This document shows, piece by piece, positions 1-9,049 of a stretch of DNA of 64,000 bases (its first letter is position 1; each line of letters starts with the position of its first letter). The notes under the pieces are model-generated. The model saw nothing but the letters and a program-made list of their open reading frames with translations, did no database searches and was not told the DNA's origin. Source of the DNA: Flavobacterium lipolyticum. Its GTDB lineage: Bacteria > Bacteroidota > Bacteroidia > Flavobacteriales > Flavobacteriaceae. The stretch is taken from contig NZ_JAJJMN010000003.1 of NCBI RefSeq assembly GCF_020905335.1, positions 124,001-188,000 of the forward strand. The letters run 5' to 3'. Both the position numbers and the translations under genes were made by a program.

Positions 1-2315
1 ACGGAGACAAACGTTTGAAAGTACTTTGTGGAGGAGATTTATTAAGTGAAGCATTGGCCGAAAAGTTAATCAGTCATAGTTTAGAAGTCTGGAACATGTA
101 CGGTCCGACGGAAACCACCATTTGGTCGAGTTTGAAAAAACTGGAACATGCGAAAGAGGCATCAAATATTGGAAAACCAATACACAACACACAAATTTAC
201 CTACTGGATTCGTTTTTGAGTCCAAAACCAATTGGAACTCCCGGAGCAATTTATATAGCCGGGGATGGACTGGCAAAAGGATATTATAAAAATACCACAT
301 TGACTCAGGAAAAATTTATAAAAAATCCGTTTCAGACGAATGGTTTATTATACGAAACCGGAGATGTGGGCCGATGGAATGACAAAGGAGAAATCGAATT
401 TTTAGGGCGAAATGATAATCAGGTTAAAATTAGAGGATATCGAATTGAACTGGGAGACATCGAATCGCATTTGAATAAGATTTCCGGAATAAAAGAATCG
501 GTTGTAATTGCAAAAAAAGGGAACCAGCAGGAAGCTTTTTTAGTAGCTTATGTGGTAAAAACGGAAGAAATAACAGATACAAGAGAAATTGTTGCGACAT
601 TAAAAAGGAACCTTCCATACTATATGATTCCAAGTACAATTGTTCTTTTAGAGGAGTTTCCGCTAACACCAAATCAAAAAATTGACCGTAAGAACTTAGC
701 GCAAAGGGCCATTGAACATCATACAGCAAACGATGATTTTAAAGCACCAGATTCTGAGGTAGAGAAAAAATTGGCAACCTATTGGAAAGAAATTTTAAAC
801 AGTAAAAAAGAAATCAGTACCAATGACAATTTCTTTGCACTTGGCGGACATTCTCTAAACGCAGTTAAACTTGCGGGATCAATAGCAAAAAATCTTTGGT
901 ACGACGTTAGTCTTAAAACGGTTTTCGATTATCCCACGATCAGATTAATGGCTGATTATTTAGTGACTTTAAAACCCAATGACAAACAGGGTATACCATT
1001 TACAACTCTAAAAACTGATTTTGCAATAACACCTTCACAGCAAGAATTATGGGTAGCATGTCAGGATCGGCAAAAATCGATTGCTTATAATATGGTAGCC
1101 GTTTTTGAAATTAATGGGACCGTATTTCCGGATAAAATCAACAATGCGATGTCTCAGTTAATTTTTGAAAATGAAATTCTCCGTACCAATTTTGTGGAAA
1201 GCAAAGGCGCTGTTTTTCAAAAAATTGGGAAACAAGAGGATATCGATTTTAAGATCACTCAGCTGCAGATTGATAACGAACAAAAAGAGGAGACTATTCA
1301 GCGATACATAGAAACACCGTTTGATTTAGAACATGATGTATTGGTAAGAATGCTGCTCGTACAAACGGGCGAGACAACATCATCATTGGTTTTTTGCACC
1401 CATCATATTATTATGGATGGAGTTTCATTAGAGTTTTTTACCCAAGAATTTATTCAAAAATACAATCATGCTGATTCCTTAATTAAAAACTCAGGTATTC
1501 AGTTTAAAGACTATACAGCATGGTTAGCTTCTGAAAATGACGACAAAACCACTTTCGATTTTTGGCAAAGATATTTGGAGGGGTACATTATCAAAGAAAC
1601 GATCCATAGAGATTTTAATCAAAACGGGCCATTGCAAAATGGAGCGTATTATGATGATGAGTTTACCATTGAGGATACTAAAGCATTAAAAAAGTTCGCT
1701 CAGGAACAAAAAAGTACACTTTATAATACGATTATTTCGCTTTTAAATGTGCTCATTCATAAAATTAACGACCACAATGACATTGTAATTGGAACCGTTA
1801 ATGCGGGAAGAAATAATGCTGATATTGCGACAATGATAGGAATGTTTGTAAAAACGCTGCCGCTTCGTGTTCGGTTAAATGAAGACATCGTTTTTTTAGA
1901 CCTCTTAAAACAAGTTCAGGAAGACGTTCTCTTACTAAATACGCATCAGGATTTTCCATCACAACTTAAAAAAGAAACGCTGTTTGATGTTTTAGTAAGC
2001 TATCAGAATCCCGATTTTTCTTTTCAGGAAACGATTAAAATGGATCATGCCGAATTAAAATATGTGACTTCTGATACCAATTACAGCAGATTTCCTTTAT
2101 TGTTTAATTTTTTTGAAAGCGCCAATACTCTAAAAGTCTCCGTTGCATACGATAAGAATAAATATGAAGAAATCAGCATACAATTTCTTTTGGCCACTTT
2201 TAAAAATTTGTGGTCTCAAATAATAGAAAACCCTTCAGTTAAAGTAGCAGAAATTGAGTATCCTTTAGTGAATACAGCGAAACTTCAGGAAACCAATTTT
2301 GACTTTAATTTTTAA
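1..2315 (+). CDS. Nonribosomal peptide synthetase, 3' part (A-PCP-C)
   Basis: The reading frame is open at the window edge, so only the C-terminal part of the protein is seen. It starts inside an adenylation domain: core motifs NMYGPTETT, GLAKGYYKN, YETGDVGRW, GRNDNQVKIRGYRIELGDIE and NQKIDRKNL lie within the first 235 visible residues. A peptidyl carrier domain follows, with the phosphopantetheine serine in FFALGGHSL (about residue 280). Then comes a condensation domain (about 335-760) with an intact HHIIMDG active site. The protein stops directly after this C domain; no thioesterase or reductase domain is present. It therefore either releases product through a terminal C domain or passes it to another protein. 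A PPTase gene lies 30 bp downstream and would activate the carrier domain. The substrate cannot be read because the A domain is cut. The family assignment is very secure; the product is unknown. Confidence 0.95.
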   Translation, partial: GDKRLKVLCGGDLLSEALAEKLISHSLEVWNMYGPTETTIWSSLKKLEHAKEASNIGKPIHNTQIYLLDSFLSPKPIGTPGAIYIAGDGLAKGYYKNTTLTQEKFIKNPFQTNGLLYETGDVGRWNDKGEIEFLGRNDNQVKIRGYRIELGDIESHLNKISGIKESVVIAKKGNQQEAFLVAYVVKTEEITDTREIVATLKRNLPYYMIPSTIVLLEEFPLTPNQKIDRKNLAQRAIEHHTANDDFKAPDSEVEKKLATYWKEILNSKKEISTNDNFFALGGHSLNAVKLAGSIAKNLWYDVSLKTVFDYPTIRLMADYLVTLKPNDKQGIPFTTLKTDFAITPSQQELWVACQDRQKSIAYNMVAVFEINGTVFPDKINNAMSQLIFENEILRTNFVESKGAVFQKIGKQEDIDFKITQLQIDNEQKEETIQRYIETPFDLEHDVLVRMLLVQTGETTSSLVFCTHHIIMDGVSLEFFTQEFIQKYNHADSLIKNSGIQFKDYTAWLASENDDKTTFDFWQRYLEGYIIKETIHRDFNQNGPLQNGAYYDDEFTIEDTKALKKFAQEQKSTLYNTIISLLNVLIHKINDHNDIVIGTVNAGRNNADIATMIGMFVKTLPLRVRLNEDIVFLDLLKQVQEDVLLLNTHQDFPSQLKKETLFDVLVSYQNPDFSFQETIKMDHAELKYVTSDTNYSRFPLLFNFFESANTLKVSVAYDKNKYEEISIQFLLATFKNLWSQIIENPSVKVAEIEYPLVNTAKLQETNFDFNF

Positions 2316-2345
2316 GCGTTTTTAACGATTAAAAACCAAATACTT

Positions 2346-2984
2346 TTGATACATATTTATTACTCCTATCTGTCTGAAGAAAAACATCAGAGTTTGCTGC
2401 AGAATGATTTACCGAAATTTCCGGCCGATTATCAGGATAAAATTAAGCGTTATCGAAGATGGCAAGATGCACAATTATCACTTTTAGGACGGATACTCTT
2501 GTTTAAAGGAATCGAGGAAACTTATAAGCAAAAGCCTGATGCGAAAGAGATCATGCAAACTCTTTATAACAAGCCCTATTTTGAAGATAATCTGGTTCTT
2601 TTTAATATTTCACATTCGGGAGATATTGTAGTTTGCGCCTTAAGCGATCAGCATGAAGTTGGTATCGATGTGGAGATCATGACCGATATTGAAACAGCTG
2701 ATTTTAAATCGCAAATGACAGAAATAGAATGGAGCAAGATCGTCCTGTCTCACAATAAAAAAGAGGCTTTTTTTGAGTATTGGACACAGAAAGAAGCTGT
2801 TCTAAAAGCTCAGGGACATGGTCTGATCGTTCCATTGAAATCATTTGAAGTCTTAGATAATAGAACCGAAATCAACGGAGAAAAATATTACTTAAGCGAA
2901 GTAAAAATAGATAAAAACTACAAATGCCACATCTCTTTAAAAACAGATGCCACAAAAATTTACCTGAAAAGAATCATATTATAA
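2346..2984 (+). CDS. Sfp-type 4'-phosphopantetheinyl transferase
   Basis: A 212-residue protein that transfers phosphopantetheine from CoA to the serine of carrier proteins. The two signature motifs of the Sfp/Gsp group are present: GIDVEI (about residue 106, Mg-binding Asp/Glu) and WTQKEAVLKAQGHGL (about residue 142). FNISHSGD just upstream is the conserved SHS region. The length fits the Sfp group. The frame begins with TTG; no ATG is nearby, so the start is less certain. It follows the NRPS by 30 bp on the same strand and is probably in the same operon, which suggests it primes that synthetase. Confidence 0.93.
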   Translation: MIHIYYSYLSEEKHQSLLQNDLPKFPADYQDKIKRYRRWQDAQLSLLGRILLFKGIEETYKQKPDAKEIMQTLYNKPYFEDNLVLFNISHSGDIVVCALSDQHEVGIDVEIMTDIETADFKSQMTEIEWSKIVLSHNKKEAFFEYWTQKEAVLKAQGHGLIVPLKSFEVLDNRTEINGEKYYLSEVKIDKNYKCHISLKTDATKIYLKRIIL

Positions 2985-3008
2985 ACCTAACAATTTAATT
3001 CAACCAAA

Positions 3009-4946
3009 ATGAAAAAAATAATAAGTCTGTTTTTGTTACTATTGATTGTACCAAACCTTGTATTTGCTCAAACAAAAGCTTTTACGTTAGAGAAAGTAAA
3101 GACCTTTTTTCCCGAAGATCAAAATCTCTCCAAAGAAAATATAGAATGGGCATTTTTAACGGTTCCTGAAAACTGGGATAAACCAACAGGAAAAACAGTA
3201 AAAATTGCTGTGGCTGTCTTAAAAAGCATCTCAAAAAGTAAAGACGCAAACCCGGTCGTATACATCGATGGAGGACCAGGATCAGGTGGTATTGAAGGAA
3301 TATGGGCTTGGTTAGACCATCCGTTAAGGAAAAACAGCGACATTGTCTTGTTTGATGTGAGAGGAACTGGACGCTCCCTGCCAAAATTCTGTCCGGACCT
3401 GGGGAAAAAATTCTTAGAAATATTAGCAAAAAATCAAAACAGTACACAGGACGAACAGCAAAAAACGATTGCATCATTAGAATGTAAACAAGATTTACTC
3501 AACAGAAATATCGATATAAGCGCTTATAACAGCAGCTCTATCGTAAAAGATTTAAAGGTCTTAAAGAACGCTCTGAAATATGATAAATGGAATGTTTACG
3601 GGGTTTCGTACGGTACTTATACTGCACAAGTTTATGCAAATGATTTCCCTGAAGACATTAAAACATTAACACTGGATTCTTCCATTTCAGATATTTCTCA
3701 ATATTACAATCGCAATACAGAGAATTATATGAGCAGTCTTAAAAAGGTTTTTAGTGCCTGTGAGGAAGACCCAAATTGTAATCAGCAATATCCTAATCTT
3801 CAGGCTGCTTACTATGAAACCATCAAAAAACTGGAAAAAAAACCTATCACCGTTAACGTCGATCAAAGAATAATTTCGAGTGGGAAGTTTACTTATAATG
3901 CAGAAGATTTTAAAATTGCAATTCAACAGTCACTTTATCAAAAAAGACTCATAGAAGTACTTCCATTATTAATTACCGAATTTAATAAAGGAAACAAAAG
4001 TACTTTAAGCTCATTAGTAGCAGCTTTTTCAGGAGCTTTAGGCTTAGATTATGGGCAATATTATTGTGTGAGCTGTAATGAAGCTGTGCCAAACAATTCG
4101 ATTTCAGAATTTAATAAAAATGCACGTAATTATAAAGAATTAAAAGGAGGACTTTCCTTTTACAAATCAGATTTCGTAGTATGTGATAAATGGAATTTAG
4201 GAGTAAATAAACAGCCTGCCTTGGTTAATTTATCCAATCTGTCCAAATTAACCATCCCCGTATTAGTATTTGCCGGAGCATTTGATCCGATAACACCTGC
4301 CTTAAATGGTAAAATTACAGTTGACAGGTTTAAAAAAGCATTTTTGGTAAACGCTCCAATTTCAGGTCATACACCAGGGTTCTCATTAGTAGGAGTTCAA
4401 ATCGCCGAAGAATTTATAAAAAATCCGTTTCAAAGACCTAATACCAGGGAATTTGATACCGATAATAAAGTTCATTTTGTGACCAATATAAAAATCAGTG
4501 GAGGAATTTCGAATTTTGCCAATAGTCTAAACGAGTTTAATTGGCTCTTTTTTGCGCCTTTTTTCACCGCTTTGATTATAGCCTTACTTTCCATTTTTAT
4601 TTTTGGTTATGTACTAATTAGAAAAAGAGAAGAGAAAACGGCCGATAAAATTTTGAAATCCCTTATTATAATCACCTCTATATTAGGTTTGTTTACTATC
4701 ATTGGATTTGTTTTAGCGATAAACCACACAGCCGAAAATAATTTCTATATACTTGCGTTCGGAATACCAAATCAGTTTAATTACCTATTTATAATACAAT
4801 GGATCTTTCTTGTATTTACCCTGATTTCGATACTTTATTTTATTCTTAAACTTAAGTTTATTTCGAATACAGAAGTTATGGCGACAATTTTATTCTCGTT
4901 GCTACTAGTAGGTATCTACTTCCAGTATTGGGGATTTCTATTTTAA
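3009..4946 (+). CDS. Secreted alpha/beta hydrolase (TAP/prolyl aminopeptidase-like) with C-terminal membrane helices
   Basis: A 645-residue protein starting with a signal peptide (cleavage probably after VFA, about residue 20). The alpha/beta-hydrolase core shows the oxyanion strand YIDGGPGSGG (about residue 88), the nucleophile elbow GVSYGT (about residue 200), an acid in FAGAFDPITP and a histidine in ISGHTPGF. This order and spacing match tripeptidyl aminopeptidases and proline iminopeptidases. Cysteine pairs in the cap region suggest an exported domain. Beyond about residue 510 are four or five hydrophobic helices, unusual for the family, which would anchor the enzyme in the inner membrane. 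It lies 24 bp after the PPTase and may belong to the NRPS operon, for example to trim or release the product; that role is inference. Confidence 0.85.
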   Translation: MKKIISLFLLLLIVPNLVFAQTKAFTLEKVKTFFPEDQNLSKENIEWAFLTVPENWDKPTGKTVKIAVAVLKSISKSKDANPVVYIDGGPGSGGIEGIWAWLDHPLRKNSDIVLFDVRGTGRSLPKFCPDLGKKFLEILAKNQNSTQDEQQKTIASLECKQDLLNRNIDISAYNSSSIVKDLKVLKNALKYDKWNVYGVSYGTYTAQVYANDFPEDIKTLTLDSSISDISQYYNRNTENYMSSLKKVFSACEEDPNCNQQYPNLQAAYYETIKKLEKKPITVNVDQRIISSGKFTYNAEDFKIAIQQSLYQKRLIEVLPLLITEFNKGNKSTLSSLVAAFSGALGLDYGQYYCVSCNEAVPNNSISEFNKNARNYKELKGGLSFYKSDFVVCDKWNLGVNKQPALVNLSNLSKLTIPVLVFAGAFDPITPALNGKITVDRFKKAFLVNAPISGHTPGFSLVGVQIAEEFIKNPFQRPNTREFDTDNKVHFVTNIKISGGISNFANSLNEFNWLFFAPFFTALIIALLSIFIFGYVLIRKREEKTADKILKSLIIITSILGLFTIIGFVLAINHTAENNFYILAFGIPNQFNYLFIIQWIFLVFTLISILYFILKLKFISNTEVMATILFSLLLVGIYFQYWGFLF

Positions 4947-4961
4947 TAAAAGAGCCTAAAG

Positions 4962-5036
4962 TTTCCCTCAGATTTTGCAGATTCGGCAGTTTTTTTCCGC
5001 TCTATTATCTGCTGAATCTGCAAAATCTGAGGGAAA
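4962..5036. terminator. Long inverted repeat after the hydrolase gene
   Basis: Two arms of about 28 bases (4962-4989 and 5009-5036) are almost perfect reverse complements around a 19-base loop. It sits just past the hydrolase stop and just before a classical terminator, so it probably adds to transcript ending or stability. Confidence 0.6.
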
Positions 5037-5041
5037 GTAAA

Positions 5042-5082
5042 AGAGAGGCTGTCAAATTTTATTTGACAGCCTCTCTTTTTTT
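5042..5082. terminator. Rho-independent terminator between convergent genes
   Basis: A 15-bp stem (AGAGAGGCTGTCAAA and its complement) with a short loop is followed by a run of T. It separates the hydrolase gene (plus) from the convergent LysR gene (minus). Confidence 0.85.
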
Positions 5083-5150
5083 AGATTATACACTCAAAGT
5101 AATTTTTTAGTAGAATAACGATACTTAGTCTGTAGTACTTCAGTTCCTGT

Positions 5151-6074
5151 TTACGACTCTTCGTACCAGCCAAATTTATCTTTCACAATAGTATCTTTTT
5201 CCTGTTTCATGTATTCCAGAAGCGAAGCAGAAACAGGAGAATGTCTTTTTCCTTTCAACCATATTAAGCTCCATGTTGTTTTAATAGGCAGTCCTTTAAA
5301 CGGAATAATCTGCAGTTCCTGATTATGCAATTCATTTTTGATTCCAATTAAAGGCATAATCGAACAGCCCAAGCCCGCAATTACGGCCTGCTTAACCGCT
5401 TCATTAGAGGTGAGCTCCATTTTCTTCTCCACAACAATAGCATTTCGGTCAATAAAACGCTCCATCGTTTGACGCGTACCTGATCCTTTTTCCCTAAAAA
5501 TAAGAGGCATGTTTTTGAATACTTCCTGCGAGTTTTTACTGCTTTTGAACTTCATTTTAGTATTACTCACCAAATACAGCTTGTTTTGCAGCAAATCTAA
5601 TTTTTCGATATTTAAGTTTGAAGGAAGGATAGACACCAAAGCAAAATCCACTTCGTTTTTTTCTAAACTGCTAATCACTTTACTTTTATTTGTCACATCC
5701 ATCTGCAATTCAATTCCTGGATGTTCCTTAATGAAATCCGCTAAAAAATAAGGCATTACATATTTACCCGTTGACACAACAGAAATTTTTAACTTTCCCG
5801 TCAACTGTCCTTTGTAAGCCATCGTTTTGAAGTTGATAGCCTCTACCTGACTTACTATTTTCTCCGCAATTTCTGCAATCTCCCTTCCAAAATCGGTAAT
5901 ACACAATCTTCGGCTCACCACCTCTGTCAAAGGAATATCAAACTGATCCTGAAGATTTTTGAGCTGAATAGAAACTGCAGGCTGTGTCAAATGAAGTTCT
6001 TCTGCCGCTTTGGTGACACTTTGTGTCTGCACCACTTTTAGAAAAATCTGAAGCTGATGTAAAGTATAGTTCAT
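5151..6074 (-). CDS. LysR-family transcriptional regulator (CbbR/CysB-like)
   Basis: A 307-residue protein with the LysR layout. The N-terminal winged helix-turn-helix (residues 1-60) contains TKAAEELHLTQPAVSIQLKNLQ, and a periplasmic-binding-protein-like effector domain spans about 90-295. The length is typical. Bacteroidota genomes often carry this LysR type beside SbtA-like bicarbonate permeases, and one lies about 1.8 kb away on the other strand (7830). Control of that permease is a reasonable guess. The effector molecule cannot be read from the sequence. Confidence 0.92.
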   Translation of the reverse strand: MNYTLHQLQIFLKVVQTQSVTKAAEELHLTQPAVSIQLKNLQDQFDIPLTEVVSRRLCITDFGREIAEIAEKIVSQVEAINFKTMAYKGQLTGKLKISVVSTGKYVMPYFLADFIKEHPGIELQMDVTNKSKVISSLEKNEVDFALVSILPSNLNIEKLDLLQNKLYLVSNTKMKFKSSKNSQEVFKNMPLIFREKGSGTRQTMERFIDRNAIVVEKKMELTSNEAVKQAVIAGLGCSIMPLIGIKNELHNQELQIIPFKGLPIKTTWSLIWLKGKRHSPVSASLLEYMKQEKDTIVKDKFGWYEES

Positions 6075-6248
6075 AAAAATATTTAATGTAAACCATTACA
6101 AATATAAATAAAAATTTATAAGTATAAATAATCAACTTTGCCAGCGTTTAAGAACCCGGGTTTTTATGAATGAAAGAGAAGCATCGAGAATGGTATAACA
6201 TTAAAAAAGTCTAAAAAAGAAAAGAGTAACATTAACTAATATAGAAAA

Positions 6249-6467
6249 ATGAAGAAAAAATTAGCTGTTTTTAAGATCCTGTTTTGTTCAGTCAGTCTCA
6301 TTGCTGCAATTATGGGAGCTGTACTTTTTGAAAATCTACTATTAAGAAGGCTTTCAGATGCCATAATCATTGTAACATTATTAAATCTTATTCGATTATT
6401 AACCAGTAACAACATTATAAATTTAATCCTTACCCATGAAAAACACACAAAAAATTCAATTAATTAA
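6249..6467 (+). CDS. Small predicted membrane protein
   Basis: A 72-residue ORF with two hydrophobic stretches (residues 7-30 and 38-60), preceded by an A-rich region. It overlaps the next ORF by 32 bp in another frame. It is not recognised as a family. The hydrophobic layout and position make a real small membrane protein possible, but there is no motif support. Confidence 0.45.
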   Translation: MKKKLAVFKILFCSVSLIAAIMGAVLFENLLLRRLSDAIIIVTLLNLIRLLTSNNIINLILTHEKHTKNSIN

Positions 6468-6735
6468 AGGAGACTTCACAAACGACGAAGCCAAAGAAAT
6501 TTTACTCAACCTGATCAATGCTAAAATTAACTTTCACAACCTTAAAAACTTTAGTGATGATGAACGTTCCGGAAAACAAGACGAAATTAGTTTAAAGAGA
6601 ATAACCGAACTTACAGAAAGTCAAGAGGTAATTTCCCAAATAATAAATCACGCAACAAAGGAGAATCTAAAAATAAAAATAGAAAGCGACATCTTTTTAA
6701 CGGTTGAAGTTCCGTACACGATAACTGAAAATTAA
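6436..6735 (+). CDS. Small conserved-looking hypothetical protein
   Basis: A 99-residue acidic, mostly helical protein with no signal peptide and no membrane segment. It begins MKNTQKIQLIKGDFTNDEAK and ends 30 bp before the Sua5 gene. Similar small proteins of about 95-100 residues are common in flavobacteria and have no assigned function; that is from general knowledge and was not checked. Codon use fits the neighbours. Confidence 0.7.
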   Translation: MKNTQKIQLIKGDFTNDEAKEILLNLINAKINFHNLKNFSDDERSGKQDEISLKRITELTESQEVISQIINHATKENLKIKIESDIFLTVEVPYTITEN

Positions 6736-6765
6736 GCACAACAACCGGAAGAGAACAGAAAAAAT

Positions 6766-7719
6766 ATGATAAGCAACGATATTGAACTCGCAGCCGAAAT
6801 AGTAAAAAATGAAGGTATAATTGGTTTTCCAACCGAAACCGTTTATGGTTTAGCCGGAAACATTTACAGTACGAAGGCAATTAACAAAATATATCATATC
6901 AAACAGAGACCATTGCACAATCCGCTAATTGTACATATCAAAGCCATCGGAGATTTAGATCGGATCGCCATTGAAATTCCGGCGATTGCGAAGATTCTGG
7001 CACAGAAATTCTGGCCTGGACCCCTTACACTATTGTTAAAAAAGCATCCCAATGTTTCAGAACTCATCACAGCGGGGCATCAGACAGTTGCTGTTAGAAT
7101 TCCGAATCATCCTGTAGCATTAGCGTTGCTGCAACAATTAGATTTTCCCTTAGCTGCTCCCAGTGCTAATCCATTTGGGGCCATTAGTCCAACTACGCCC
7201 GGGCATGTTGAGGCTTACTTTAAGGAAAAACTTCCAATGGTATTAGATGGAGAGGCCTGTAAAGCCGGAATAGAATCAACTATTGTTGGATTTAAAGGAG
7301 AAAGCGTAGTGATCTATCGTCTAGGAGCACTTTCCAAAGAAGAAATAGAGAAAGTTACAGGACCGGCAATCCTGTTTAATAAAGAAGAGAATGCTCCTGA
7401 AGCTCCTGGTATGCTGTCAAAACATTATGCTCCTCAGTCCACTTTATATGTAACCGATAATCTTTCGGAGTGTATTGGAAGATTTTCAGATAAAAAAATA
7501 GGATTGTTAAGGTTCATGCAGCACAGGGAAGAGCAGAACATTAAACATCAGGTCGTTCTTTCTCCTAGTGGTAATCTGAAAGAAGCAGCTTCAAAGCTGT
7601 ATGCCGCACTTCATGAATTAGATGCTATGACAGTAGATATTATAATTGCAGAGCGTTTTCCGGATCATGATCTCGGACGAACGATTAACGATCGTCTTGA
7701 AAGAGCCTCAAAACAATAA
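6766..7719 (+). CDS. L-threonylcarbamoyladenylate synthase (Sua5/YciO/YrdC)
   Basis: A 317-residue enzyme that makes threonylcarbamoyl-AMP from threonine, bicarbonate and ATP for the t6A37 modification of ANN-decoding tRNAs. The YrdC domain (about 1-190) carries GFPTETVYGLAGN and KQRPLHNPLIVHI near the N-terminus, then RIPNHP and PSANPFGAISPT. A linker with the usual APGMLSKHYAP motif leads into the C-terminal Sua5 domain, so this is the long Sua5 form and not the short YrdC form. Bicarbonate is one of its substrates, and the next gene is a bicarbonate permease. This adjacency may be chance. Confidence 0.95.
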   Translation: MISNDIELAAEIVKNEGIIGFPTETVYGLAGNIYSTKAINKIYHIKQRPLHNPLIVHIKAIGDLDRIAIEIPAIAKILAQKFWPGPLTLLLKKHPNVSELITAGHQTVAVRIPNHPVALALLQQLDFPLAAPSANPFGAISPTTPGHVEAYFKEKLPMVLDGEACKAGIESTIVGFKGESVVIYRLGALSKEEIEKVTGPAILFNKEENAPEAPGMLSKHYAPQSTLYVTDNLSECIGRFSDKKIGLLRFMQHREEQNIKHQVVLSPSGNLKEAASKLYAALHELDAMTVDIIIAERFPDHDLGRTINDRLERASKQ

Positions 7720-7829
7720 ATAAAACAATTTTTAATGAAAGATACCTCTTGCAGGTAACTCAGATAACAGTACCGCTTTTTCTGTGAGAGAGGGAGTAAT
7801 TACAGTAAAAAATATAAAAGTCCAAACAT

Positions 7830-8792
7830 ATGAATCTTAATTTATTGCTTGAAAATTTAACCAATCCTGCATTGCTTTTTTTTGTCTTAGGGATTATAGC
7901 GGTCTATTTAAAGAGTGATCTCGAAATTCCTAAAAACTCTTCGAAGTTTATTTCGCTTTATTTATTATTTGCTATTGGTTTTAAAGGAGGGCAAGAGCTG
8001 TCCCATGAAGCTTTTACAAGTGAGATTGTCTGGTCAATGTTATTCGGAATTTTGATCTCGGGAATAATTCCGGTTTATACCTTTTTCATCCTCAAGAGAA
8101 AATTAAAGGTTCATGATGCGGGTGCAATCGCTGCGGCTTACGGTTCAGTCAGTGCTGTTACTTTTGTTACGGCCGTTTCGTTTCTGGAAAGTCAACAATT
8201 GGCATTGCACGGACACATGGTTGCTATTATGGCTTTAATGGAATCTCCGGCGATTATAGTAGGATTGGTTTTGATCTCCTTCTTCAATAAAGACAAAACA
8301 AGCCCTATTCAAAAACGTTCCGCACTAAAACATTCTTTAACCAATGGGAGTGTACTTCTTATTTTGGGAAGTTTAGTTATAGGTTATCTCGCAAGTGAAA
8401 AACAGGCGCAGGGAATAGAGCCCTTTACAAATGATTTATTTAAAGGATTCTTATCCATATTTTTACTGGATATGGGAATAACAAGTGGGCAAAAAATGAA
8501 ATCCTTCTTCTCTTTTGGATGGTTTCCTTTCCTTTTCGCAATTTTCATTCCTTTGCTAAACGGATGTGTTTTTGCAGTATTAAGTTCGTTTGTAACGACA
8601 GATATAACCAATCGTTTCATCTTTGCGATACTGGCGGCAAGTGCTTCTTATATTGCAGTTCCGGCAGCAATGAAGATTACAGTTCCTCAGGCAAACCCGG
8701 GACTGTTTCTGCCAATGGCTCTGGCAGTTACTTTCCCGATAAATATCACCATTGGATTGCCTCTTTATTTTCTTATTGTGCAAAATTTTTAA
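7830..8792 (+). CDS. SbtA-like sodium-dependent bicarbonate permease
   Basis: A 320-residue, very hydrophobic protein with about ten membrane helices in two repeats. It contains the family features NPALLFFVLGIIAVYLKSDLEIP (helix 1), FAIGFKGGQEL and AAAYGSVSAVTFVTA, with the mirrored ASASYIAVPAAMKI in the second half. These match the SbtA/DUF897 family known from cyanobacteria as Na+/bicarbonate symporters. In a heterotroph the likely role is bicarbonate supply for carboxylations. The LysR gene at 5151-6074 is a candidate regulator. The start is ATG at 7830. The true substrate is by homology only. Confidence 0.9.
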   Translation: MNLNLLLENLTNPALLFFVLGIIAVYLKSDLEIPKNSSKFISLYLLFAIGFKGGQELSHEAFTSEIVWSMLFGILISGIIPVYTFFILKRKLKVHDAGAIAAAYGSVSAVTFVTAVSFLESQQLALHGHMVAIMALMESPAIIVGLVLISFFNKDKTSPIQKRSALKHSLTNGSVLLILGSLVIGYLASEKQAQGIEPFTNDLFKGFLSIFLLDMGITSGQKMKSFFSFGWFPFLFAIFIPLLNGCVFAVLSSFVTTDITNRFIFAILAASASYIAVPAAMKITVPQANPGLFLPMALAVTFPINITIGLPLYFLIVQNF

Positions 8793-9016
8793 AAGTGTTT
8801 CCTATTTAGTTTGATAGGAATTAAAGGGAGAAAGAGTCAGCCAGGTTTAAATAAGTAATTTTACTTGTAAACGGTGCGCATTGTGTCTATAAGTAAGGAT
8901 TATCATTAGAGGTACTCCTCCCTTTAGTTTCCTGTTAATTTATGTAGTTGGGTTGTTTTGTTATTTTAAAAGTAAAATAAAAAAGAGAGGATTAAGTTTG
9001 ATATAGATTGATTTCT

Positions 9017-9024
9017 TAGATTTG
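9017..9024 (+). promoter_or_regulatory. Possible Bacteroidota -7 box before the YheT-like gene
   Basis: TAGATTTG matches the consensus TAnnTTTG, with TTTG 16 bp upstream (8997-9000). It lies 25 bp before the ATG at 9050. The spacing is slightly short, so the call is moderate. Confidence 0.45.
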
Positions 9025-9049
9025 TATAGCACCATAAAACTATTTAATC

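Noticed and set aside
4928..5110. ORF of 60 codons after the hydrolase gene
   Set aside because: It runs through the long inverted repeat and the terminator; no real protein features.
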